DNA of 9,515 nt from Pseudobdellovibrio sp. (GTDB lineage Bacteria; Bdellovibrionota; Bdellovibrionia; Bdellovibrionales; Bdellovibrionaceae): contig JANWIU010000015.1 in NCBI GenBank assembly GCA_025449725.1, forward strand, positions 1 through 9,515, given 5' to 3'. The notes below the pieces were generated by a model. That model was given only the letters and a program-made list of their open reading frames with translations, made no database searches and was not told the origin of the DNA. The position numbers were made by a program, and so were the translations under genes. The number at the start of each line of letters is the position of its first letter. The first letter of the stretch is position 1. Positions 1-5,624 of this stretch are shown here, one piece after another.

Positions 1-1117
1 AAGATACGGGGATCGCCGTCAGGGTAATAGCCGACATTCGCAAGTTAGCTAAAAACACAAACAATACAATAAACACAAGTACTGTGCCCAACTTAAGCTT
101 TCCTTTTATTCCTGAAATCGAAGCCTCAATAAAGTTGGCCTGCTTAAATACATCGGTATTAACTATCACGCCTTTTGGCAGAGACGGACGAAGTTCCTCA
201 ATGGCCTTTTCAACACTTTCGGTGATGGCAATGGTATCCGCACCTGGCTGTTTCTGAACCGTTAACACCACTGACGGTTTACCATTGAAGCTTCCGTCGC
301 CGCGTTTTACCCGTGGCGCTTCTTTTACAGTCGCAATATCTTTTACCAGCACAGGCTTTCCGAAGTGCATCCCTATCAAAGTACTTTCAATGTCTTCGAT
401 TCCGGTAACCACACCAATGTTTCGAACCAAAAATTCCTGGGTATTACTTTCTAAGAAACCACCTGTAGTATTCTGGCTGATTTGCTTCAGTTCGTGATCG
501 ATACCCTCTATTGAAAGTTGAAACTTATTTAATTTTTCTGCTGAAACCAAAATTTGATATTGCTTAAGGCCTCCGCCGATCCCGATAACCTGCGATACTC
601 CATGAATTGTCATTAAGCGCGGTCGGATCACCCATTCTGCCAAATTGCGAAGCTCCATCGGGCTAACTTCCGCATTTTCAGAGGTCACTGCGATTTGCTG
701 AATCTGCCCCATCAAAGATCCGACAGGACCCATGATGGGCGTTATGTCTTTCGGCAATTTCTCTTTTGCTAAGTTCAGTTTTTCCTGAACTAATTGCCGG
801 TTACGGTAAATCTCAGTTCCCCATTCGAACTCTACATAAATGGCTGACAAGCCGATACCGGACTGCGACCGAATACGCTCTACACCCGGGATACCGTTCA
901 AATAGCTTTCGACCGGAAATGTGACACGGGTTTCAACTTCTTCAGGGGCCATTCCATGAGCTTCTGTCATGATGGTAACGGTTGGGCGAGTAATATCTGG
1001 AAATACATCGACCGGTAATTGCGTAAGCGCTATTGCACCGTAGACTAAAATAGCTGCGGACGCAGCAACAACAAAAAGCCGGTGATTAAGCGCAAAACGA
1101 ATAATATAGTTCAACAT
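1..1117 (-). CDS. czcA: CzcA/CusA-type heavy-metal RND efflux pump, N-terminal part (truncated by window edge)
   Basis: This is the inner-membrane, proton-driven pump subunit of a tripartite heavy-metal exporter (HME-RND family). It moves metal cations out through a periplasmic adaptor and an outer-membrane channel. Only the first 372 residues of a usual ~1,030-1,050 are present, and the frame is open to the left edge. Visible are an N-terminal membrane segment (about residues 12-31), the family signature LPVDVFPDIT just after it, porter-domain motifs such as TFPVE, GIPGVERIRS and EWGTEIYRNRQLVQ, then IRPRL and the GGLKQY strand. TM2 begins near residue 345 with VLVFVVLFVFLANLR. The start is supported by GAGG five bases upstream. 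It follows the CzcI-like gene by 47 bases, so one transcript is likely. The substrate (Co/Zn/Cd, Ni or Cu/Ag) cannot be fixed from this part, because the methionine and acidic metal-relay residues lie beyond the edge. The adaptor (CzcB) and channel (CzcC) genes are not in view and may follow to the left. Confidence 0.93.
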   Translation of the reverse strand, partial: MLNYIIRFALNHRLFVVAASAAILVYGAIALTQLPVDVFPDITRPTVTIMTEAHGMAPEEVETRVTFPVESYLNGIPGVERIRSQSGIGLSAIYVEFEWGTEIYRNRQLVQEKLNLAKEKLPKDITPIMGPVGSLMGQIQQIAVTSENAEVSPMELRNLAEWVIRPRLMTIHGVSQVIGIGGGLKQYQILVSAEKLNKFQLSIEGIDHELKQISQNTTGGFLESNTQEFLVRNIGVVTGIEDIESTLIGMHFGKPVLVKDIATVKEAPRVKRGDGSFNGKPSVVLTVQKQPGADTIAITESVEKAIEELRPSLPKGVIVNTDVFKQANFIEASISGIKGKLKLGTVLVFIVLFVFLANLRMSAITLTAIPVS

Positions 1118-1164
1118 AGAGACCTCATAAGTAAATTAACGAAAAATTTATGGGCGGATTTTAC

Positions 1165-1494
1165 TTATGAAAGCCGAGGTGGCTGGAACGGCCCTTCGAG
1201 AATAGGCGCCGGCTTTAGAAATGCAGTGTTTTCCGAAAAAACAATTTTTAAATCTAAAGGAAAAAAGATCTGGCTTTCCTTTTGAAATACAAAAACATTT
1301 GTACAACAGGAATGCATATGCGGAGGACAACCTTCATGATCAGCGTCATGATCAGCGTCGGCTTCAGTATTCTGAGAAGCGTGTTGATGAGTATCCTGAT
1401 GTAACTCAGATCCCGAACAATGAAAATCCCAGGCGCTAAGTGCAAATACACTTAAAAATGAACCAATCAAAACAGACAGAAACGTGGATCTCAT
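1165..1494 (-). CDS. czcI: Small exported His/Cys-rich CzcI-like metal-binding protein
   Basis: A 109-residue protein with a signal peptide (hydrophobic residues about 5-20, probable cleavage near A21), so it should act in the periplasm. The mature part is full of metal ligands: Cys 26, 56, 63 and 64, and His 25, 32, 36, 38, 49, 53, 59 and 61, mixed with Asp/Glu. The C-terminus ends in a GPFQPPR-type motif, resembling the aromatic/Pro/Arg end of CzcI-like proteins that lead czc-type operons. CzcI is thought to modulate or buffer metal for the efflux system; the exact role is not settled. A 12-base tandem duplication codes for DADHDADH in the middle of the ligand-rich stretch. No Shine-Dalgarno precedes the ATG, and a promoter-like element ends eight bases before it, so the message may be leaderless. 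The assignment rests on composition, size, tail and position; sequence similarity was not tested. Confidence 0.75.
   Translation of the reverse strand: MRSTFLSVLIGSFLSVFALSAWDFHCSGSELHQDTHQHASQNTEADADHDADHEGCPPHMHSCCTNVFVFQKESQIFFPLDLKIVFSENTAFLKPAPILEGPFQPPRLS
1335..1358. repeat. Exact 12-bp tandem duplication inside the czcI-like gene
   Basis: CATGATCAGCGT occurs twice head to tail (1335-1346 and 1347-1358). On the coding (minus) strand it adds one Asp-Ala-Asp-His unit to the ligand-rich region in frame. Such a repeat could expand or contract by slippage without breaking the gene. Confidence 0.9.
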
Positions 1495-1502
1495 TGATAT
1501 AT

Positions 1503-1532
1503 AAAATACATCCTAACCCTGCTGGTTGTCAA
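1503..1532 (-). promoter_or_regulatory. Sigma70-like promoter for the czcI-czcA unit
   Basis: Reading the minus strand, a perfect TTGACA (1532-1527) is followed after 18 bases by TATTTT (1508-1503, four of six consensus matches). Transcription would begin near 1496, about two bases before the ATG at 1494, so the mRNA would be nearly leaderless. The region is shared with the divergent gene starting at 1605. No clear metal-regulator operator was recognised; a weak TAAAC-N9-GTTTA dyad lies at 1571-1589. Confidence 0.5.
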
Positions 1533-1604
1533 AAGAATGAAGATTTTCCCAAAATAATACAACTACGTCGTAAACTGCAAAGTCGTTTAGTCCGAAGAGA
1601 AATA

Positions 1605-2366
1605 ATGCGAACATTAGCTTTTGCATTTTGCCTATTGTTGACACTTCTGGCGTTCGCTCAGGATTCAGAAGACACTGCTTCCCCACAGGCAGAAGCTGAA
1701 GCAACTCCAGAGGCTTCGCAACCGGCGGAAGAGCCTTCGACTATGCCTGCAATTGTAGTAACAGCCAGATTTGATTATTGCGACCCTGTCATCATGCAAC
1801 GACGTTTGCCAAGCGATGAAGCGCTACTTACCAATTTTGTTAATCCACCGGGATTCCAAATTGATAAAGAGCCCACGAGAAATCCGAATTTCTTTGATGC
1901 GGGATGGAAGACAGCAAATATTACCGACATCGATTATACTAACCAAAAATTGAAAGTATCCGCCAGCTACATGTCATGCCAGACCGCAAAGTGTGACGCC
2001 ATTGTTTCTTCAAACTCAAGCCTGACCCTTGAACGGGAGTTACGTTACGGGTGGGATGACGAAAGCATAAGCCGTCACTACACTGTTTCAGGCGAAGTGG
2101 AATTCAGTCAGATGTACGATGCAAATTATGAAGATGTGCAGGTTCCTTGTCCCATTAGCACCTGTAGGGGAATCGTATTTTACGGCCCTAGAAACCGAAA
2201 CTATTACACTGCCACTCGGGTTGGCGATCACATTGAAAGAAAATTGGTCGTAAACGGAGCCTTCAACTCACGATTCGTAGATAGCACAACCGGCTCTACT
2301 TTACAGCACTGCCCTCCTGTGGAACCTCCTGAACCGCCAAAATCTCGAAATGGCCGACGCCGATAG
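1605..2366 (+). CDS. Secreted six-cysteine protein of unknown function with TonB-box-like motif
   Basis: A 253-residue protein that I cannot assign to a family. The frame is open further upstream, but that part overlaps czcI antisense and is not hydrophobic. The ATG at 1605, with the weak purine run GAAGAGA before it, puts a clear signal peptide at the N-terminus (residues 4-18, cleavage after AFA). A Glu/Ala/Pro-rich linker (20-47) follows, then IVVTAR at 50-55, which resembles the TonB box of TonB-dependent receptors. The body has exactly six cysteines after the signal (59, 125, 130, 182, 187, 236), including a CX4C pair at 125/130 and another at 182/187, consistent with disulfides outside the cytoplasm. 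The end is proline-rich, then basic (PPEPPKSRNGRRR). It is far too short to be a TonB-dependent receptor (usually 600 or more residues). It is divergent from the metal-efflux unit, but no link to metals is visible. Confidence 0.8.
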   Translation: MRTLAFAFCLLLTLLAFAQDSEDTASPQAEAEATPEASQPAEEPSTMPAIVVTARFDYCDPVIMQRRLPSDEALLTNFVNPPGFQIDKEPTRNPNFFDAGWKTANITDIDYTNQKLKVSASYMSCQTAKCDAIVSSNSSLTLERELRYGWDDESISRHYTVSGEVEFSQMYDANYEDVQVPCPISTCRGIVFYGPRNRNYYTATRVGDHIERKLVVNGAFNSRFVDSTTGSTLQHCPPVEPPEPPKSRNGRRR

Positions 2367-2411
2367 AGGGCCCCTGCCTTTATCATTAAAATTTATTATC
2401 ACGAATTAAAT

Positions 2412-2417
2412 TATAAT
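2412..2417 (+). promoter_or_regulatory. Possible -10 box for the SIMPL gene
   Basis: A perfect TATAAT sits in a very AT-rich stretch between the two plus-strand genes, about 60 bases before the SIMPL start. No good -35 hexamer is found at the right distance, and AT richness alone could produce this match. It would give a leader of about 55 bases containing the hairpin at 2453-2472. Confidence 0.3.
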
Positions 2418-2452
2418 AATTATCTTTTATGATTAGGTAAGCGTAATTACCT

Positions 2453-2472
2453 CTCCAACAAACATGTTGGAG
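2453..2472 (+). promoter_or_regulatory. Perfect hairpin that buries the ribosome binding site of the SIMPL gene
   Basis: The arms CTCCAACA (2453-2460) and TGTTGGAG (2465-2472) are perfect complements around an AACA loop, with one more U-G pair (2452/2473) possible. The Shine-Dalgarno GGAGG (2469-2473) lies almost wholly in the 3' arm, four bases before the ATG at 2478. In RNA the stem would compete with 16S rRNA for the SD, so translation could depend on temperature, a protein or a trans-acting RNA. The pairing is seen directly; the regulatory role is inferred. Confidence 0.6.
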
Positions 2473-2477
2473 GAAAC

Positions 2478-3233
2478 ATGAAAAATATTATTTTAACAAG
2501 TATCATGATGGCGAGCTCACTGAGCATGGCCAGCCGCCTGGAAGTTGTCGGAGAAGGCGTAATCGTTCAACCTGCAGAATTTTTACGGTTAGATATGGCG
2601 ATTACGGCCAGCTGCCACACTTCTGCCCGTGAATCCCGAGGGCAAGTCGATGTGACAGCCGCACAACTGCAAAATCTTTTGCAAAAGCATGCTAACGCAA
2701 ACATCGGCGACCAAATTCAAATTTCACAAGGCAACAATGAGCAGTCGGTAAAAACCCGTTACGAAAAAAATGTCGACGGTGATAATGTGACTGTCGTTGT
2801 TTGTGACCAGGATCACAGCTGGGAATCCAGCAGCACTGTTTCTTTCAAACTGACGAATCTTTCTGACCTTGCGCTGGTGCAGGATGAAATATTAGTTTTT
2901 ATGAAACAAAATAGTCACTCTATCGATATTAACTCTCCAGGTTTGCTGATGACGCTGTCAGAACCGCAACCAGGGGTTTTAGCCAACACGTGGGACTCCA
3001 TGAAAGCCTCCGCTTTAAAAACGGCCCATGGCCAGGCCATAGCTGAAGCCCGTGTCATCGCTGACTTACAGCAACCTGGTGCCGTGATCGAACTGCTTAA
3101 AATGACCGATGCGCGTAGCTCATCCGGCGCACCGATCTACGACCGTGTCACCGGTCAAAGTGACTCAAACGGCAATTCTTTTGGCCGTGTAGTTTTAAGA
3201 TTATCAAGACTCTTCATCTTCAACGTGAAATAG
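2478..3233 (+). CDS. Exported SIMPL-domain (DUF541) protein
   Basis: A 251-residue periplasmic or outer-membrane-associated protein. It has a signal peptide (residues 1-18, cleavage after SMA), then the start typical of SIMPL/DUF541 proteins, EVVGEGVIVQPAEFLRLDMAI, where the GxG and the short strand before a Pro-Ala pair are characteristic. Next come a long helix with regularly spaced Ala/Gln (about 50-72), a strand with QIQISQG, and a second half with a VSFKLTNLSDLALVQDEI segment. SIMPL proteins are mostly uncharacterised; a few have been linked to oxidative stress or signalling-complex binding. Two cysteines remain after the signal (46 and 109) and could pair. The start is fixed by GGAGG four bases upstream, which is unusual in being inside a hairpin. 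A strong terminator follows 40 bases after the stop. Confidence 0.8.
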   Translation: MKNIILTSIMMASSLSMASRLEVVGEGVIVQPAEFLRLDMAITASCHTSARESRGQVDVTAAQLQNLLQKHANANIGDQIQISQGNNEQSVKTRYEKNVDGDNVTVVVCDQDHSWESSSTVSFKLTNLSDLALVQDEILVFMKQNSHSIDINSPGLLMTLSEPQPGVLANTWDSMKASALKTAHGQAIAEARVIADLQQPGAVIELLKMTDARSSSGAPIYDRVTGQSDSNGNSFGRVVLRLSRLFIFNVK

Positions 3234-3273
3234 TCACATTGAAGAAATGAAGGAGTCTTTTCTCCTGGGTTAT

Positions 3274-3305
3274 CCGGCGGGAGTTGTTTCCCGCCGGAGT
3301 TTTTA
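3274..3305 (+). terminator. Strong intrinsic terminator after the SIMPL gene
   Basis: A perfect 9-bp GC-rich stem, CCGGCGGGA (3274-3282) with TCCCGCCGG (3289-3297), closes a six-base loop and is followed by AG and a T-run on the plus strand. A small stem (AGGAG 3251-3255 with CTCCT 3262-3266) precedes it. It ends the plus-strand unit before the TM2 gene. Confidence 0.93.
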
Positions 3306-3365
3306 TTTATCTTTATTTTCTAAATTTTAAATGCAACTTAAGAAAATTTGTCTTACCTTAGATTC

Positions 3366-3767
3366 ATGGCAAATGACACTCACAGTAAAACAATCGGTTA
3401 TCTTACATGGATATTCGGCTTTATGGGGGCTCACCGTTTTTATTACGGTAAGCAGATCACCGGCACCATCTGGTTTTTCACGCTGGGGCTTTTAGGCGTA
3501 GGATGGATTATCGATTTATTTTTAATTCCGTCAATGGACCTGGAGGCTGACCGCCGTTACACTGCGGGTTCTGTAGATTACACGGTAGCCTGGTTGCTAC
3601 TTACCTTCCTAGGCGTATTCGGACTTCATCGCTTTTATATGGGAAAATTCATTACCGGTATTATTTATCTTTTAACGTTGGGTATATTCGGAGTGGGTCT
3701 CTTATACGATCTCTGGACTCTCAATGGTCAAGTCGATGAGGTCAACCGTTCAAAAACATCCCGCTAA
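3366..3767 (+). CDS. Double TM2-domain integral membrane protein
   Basis: A 133-residue inner-membrane protein built of two TM2 units, each a hairpin of two membrane helices. Unit 1 spans about residues 8-55, with GFMGAHRFYYG, LGLLGVGWIID and a following Leu/Ile helix. Unit 2 spans about 71-118, with GVFGLHRFYMG and LGIFGVGLLYD. The HRFY-x-G and G-x-D motifs are the TM2 hallmark. Most bacterial TM2 proteins carry one unit; here a duplication gives four helices. Function of the family in bacteria is not established. The ATG at 3366 is chosen; a TTG 18 bases upstream is possible and would add MSYLRF. Neither has a convincing Shine-Dalgarno. It sits behind the terminator, so it should have its own promoter. 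It converges with the lipoprotein gene, with only three bases between stops. Confidence 0.88.
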   Translation: MANDTHSKTIGYLTWIFGFMGAHRFYYGKQITGTIWFFTLGLLGVGWIIDLFLIPSMDLEADRRYTAGSVDYTVAWLLLTFLGVFGLHRFYMGKFITGIIYLLTLGIFGVGLLYDLWTLNGQVDEVNRSKTSR

Positions 3768-3770
3768 AAA

Positions 3771-4511
3771 TTATTGGCGGTTAATATTACTGGTGGGCGG
3801 AGGCGCCGTTGGTTTTAAGAAATCTTTTAACTCTTGCCAGTCAAACATCGGTTTTTTTTCTTCAGGAGTGCCGTCAGCAGAAACTTTTGTTGTTTGTTCT
3901 TTAACTGATTCATCTACCTGCTTTTTATACTGCTCTGCTAAAGCGGCGTCTTTTTGTAAATTCACACATTGAGGAGGAAACAAAGTAGTGCCCTTATCAG
4001 TACGTAATTGCAGATCAGGGTTGTAACCCGCCTTCATGACAGCGTCTGCACCCTTTGAAAATCCGTGCGCTAAAGCCACACAAAGTGCATTGGAACGCAC
4101 AGTGAAACCATTTCGATTTACACCCGCCTCCACCGCTTTTAAAAACAAAACTTCGTCATTAAGATAGTCTGCAATTTGAAATGCCGAAAGTTCAAGTTTC
4201 AAATCTTTATTCAGCACCAGTGAATCCGGAGTATAAGAAGGGTTTTGCTGAGAGATGTCTTTCAAAGCAAGTTCAGGTGAGCCCTCTAAAGTTTTTTGCA
4301 CTGAAACTAAGTTGTTATCTGTGAAGTTTAGTAAATACCCCGGATAATTCAGCTGCGTGACGGTTCGCTGTTCCGGTAAACCGAGAATACCCATAACATC
4401 AGAGGAACTCATCCCGACTGCAAGCTTACTTTGTAAAATTTCCGGCTGAACAGGTTGGGTTGCACATGAAAAAACAGTTAGAACACTTAAAATTATTAAA
4501 ACGAATTTCAT
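3771..4511 (-). CDS. Lipoprotein with BamE/SmpA-like domain and ankyrin-like helices
   Basis: A 246-residue lipoprotein: hydrophobic leader (3-14) ending in FSC, with Cys16 as the acylated residue, followed by a Pro/Gln linker. The segment about 28-75 (LAVGMSSSDVMGILGLPEQRTV, then a tyrosine-rich strand and LLNF) resembles the SmpA/OmlA/BamE fold, in which a G-M-x3-V-x3-LG-x-P pattern is typical. After this come helices at about 108-165 with ankyrin-like spacing (FLKAVEAGVNRN, then LCVALAHG and MKAGYNPDL), and a low-complexity, Pro-rich tail. It is probably anchored in the outer membrane facing the periplasm, since the residue after Cys is not Asp. Real BamE is only about 110 residues, so this is not a plain BamE. 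The ATG has no Shine-Dalgarno, and TATAAC ends six bases before it. It is 57 bases after the barrel gene on the same strand and could be co-transcribed. Confidence 0.75.
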   Translation of the reverse strand: MKFVLIILSVLTVFSCATQPVQPEILQSKLAVGMSSSDVMGILGLPEQRTVTQLNYPGYLLNFTDNNLVSVQKTLEGSPELALKDISQQNPSYTPDSLVLNKDLKLELSAFQIADYLNDEVLFLKAVEAGVNRNGFTVRSNALCVALAHGFSKGADAVMKAGYNPDLQLRTDKGTTLFPPQCVNLQKDAALAEQYKKQVDESVKEQTTKVSADGTPEEKKPMFDWQELKDFLKPTAPPPTSNINRQ

Positions 4512-4517
4512 TCCATG

Positions 4518-4523
4518 GTTATA
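4518..4523 (-). promoter_or_regulatory. Possible -10 box directly before the lipoprotein gene
   Basis: On the minus strand TATAAC (five of six matches to the -10 consensus) ends six bases before the ATG at 4511. No good -35 box is present. If used, the transcript would start at or next to the ATG, giving a leaderless mRNA. Confidence 0.3.
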
Positions 4524-4568
4524 GCCATTTTTTGCAAATTAGGAAATGATTTTTGGCACTAAGATAGC

Positions 4569-5474
4569 TTAAAAACTGTACTGAATCTGTACTTCCGGGT
4601 GGACTGCGATCTGCAAATAGCGTTCAGTATAATAACGCTTTGCTGTTTCGGAATAATGCACCCTCTGATCCATTCTCCCTACATCCAGAGCTTCTGAACT
4701 GCCAAGAATGCTGATAGGCACGGTATAACTTGCGCCCAACTGAACCAGCCAGTTTTCTTTTTGAAATCCTACAGAGGCTCCCAAATGCGCATAGGGCTCT
4801 TTAAAGTTCACTCCCAGCATTCCAACTTCAAGAGATAAATTGGCGTCCGATTCTACCGGCATTTTTAAAAGCGTCGATACGTCAATCTGATCGCGTATAG
4901 CATCATCTCCCGGATCCATGCGAAGGGAATAAGGCCTGTCATCATTGATAAAATAACTGTATTTCAAATTCATATACTGAGTGTTGCCACCTTCATAACG
5001 ATAGCTGTAAAGGGCGCTGGCAGAATAGTTTGTCCATTGGTAACGATTCGTGCCCAATGCCACTTCGGAAGCGGTAGGAAGCGCAAATGCTCCCGGCGCA
5101 CTGCTGGAATAGGACGGGTCAATTAAATCACCTGAACCAAAACTGTCAAAATAAGAAACTAATAGCCCGGCTGTGGATTGCGGGCTTAAAACCTGGCTGT
5201 ATTTCAAGTGAATATTTGTGGTGTTGTAAGTGGTCCAAATCCAGGGACTGGTGGCTAACAACAAATTTTCTGTTAAACCATAACCGGCAGCATAGTTACC
5301 AACAGTAAAAGCTCCACTGCGAAGTACTTCTGTAGAAGGCGTCAAATTGTGACCTATAAAAATTCGGGCACTTTGAACCTGTGCCGGTTTACGTGCGATT
5401 TTCTTTTTAGCTGTTTTGTTTTCAGCAGTGAAAGCCAGAATTGGAAAAAGCAGAATTATCAACAAAATCTTCAT
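4569..5474 (-). CDS. Outer-membrane beta-barrel-like protein of unknown function
   Basis: A 301-residue protein with a signal peptide (residues 3-17, cleavage after FTA), then a short basic stretch (KKKIARKPAQ). The rest alternates short amphipathic, Tyr/Ser/Asn-rich strands, for example AAGYGLTENLLLATSPWIW, MNLKYSYFIN and LVQLGASYTVPI. It ends in VQIQYSF; a terminal Phe with alternating residues is the usual insertion signal for outer-membrane barrels. Acidic and polar loops (GDLIDPSYSSSAPG, DPGDDAIRD) fit exposed turns. By length about 12 strands are plausible. No named family was recognised; it may be a transporter, porin or structural protein. It is the first gene of a possible two-gene minus-strand unit with the lipoprotein and is divergent from the FN3/barrel gene across 150 bases. 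No good Shine-Dalgarno is seen. Confidence 0.72.
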   Translation of the reverse strand: MKILLIILLFPILAFTAENKTAKKKIARKPAQVQSARIFIGHNLTPSTEVLRSGAFTVGNYAAGYGLTENLLLATSPWIWTTYNTTNIHLKYSQVLSPQSTAGLLVSYFDSFGSGDLIDPSYSSSAPGAFALPTASEVALGTNRYQWTNYSASALYSYRYEGGNTQYMNLKYSYFINDDRPYSLRMDPGDDAIRDQIDVSTLLKMPVESDANLSLEVGMLGVNFKEPYAHLGASVGFQKENWLVQLGASYTVPISILGSSEALDVGRMDQRVHYSETAKRYYTERYLQIAVHPEVQIQYSF

Positions 5475-5587
5475 TAGATTCTGTTCGGAAACTTAAATAT
5501 GAATCTATTGTCGCCAGAGCGTTTTCAGGTCCTAAGTCTGATGTAAAACATTTTTGGAACACTTTAACTTTCAAAAAAGTCCAGGAA

Positions 5588-5617
5588 TTCACTCAAAATA
5601 TGTTTTTCTGAGATACT
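5588..5617 (+). promoter_or_regulatory. Possible extended -10 promoter for the FN3/barrel gene
   Basis: TTCACT (5588-5593) and GATACT (5612-5617) are separated by 18 bases, and TGA stands directly before GATACT, giving the TGn extended -10 arrangement. Each hexamer matches consensus at four of six positions. The -10 box ends seven bases before the ATG at 5625, so the predicted start site nearly coincides with the start codon. The rest of the 150-base divergent region (5475-5624) holds no recognised operator. Confidence 0.4.
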
Positions 5618-5624
5618 GAAACTA

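Noticed and set aside
285..497. Open frame of about 70 codons on the plus strand
   Set aside because: It lies wholly antisense within the strongly recognisable RND pump gene and shows no family features or SD.
1440..1604. In-frame upstream extension of the six-cysteine protein gene (55 more residues)
   Set aside because: It overlaps the czcI-like gene and its promoter antisense, is not signal-like, and would put the obvious signal peptide in the middle of the protein.
1605..2366. Fragment of a TonB-dependent receptor
   Set aside because: Only the IVVTAR motif matches; there is no plug or barrel sequence after it, the six cysteines are unlike receptors, and the gene appears complete.
3764..3800. 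Bidirectional terminator between the TM2 and lipoprotein genes
   Set aside because: Only a four-base CCGC/GCGG match is visible around 3761-3780, which is too weak to support a call.
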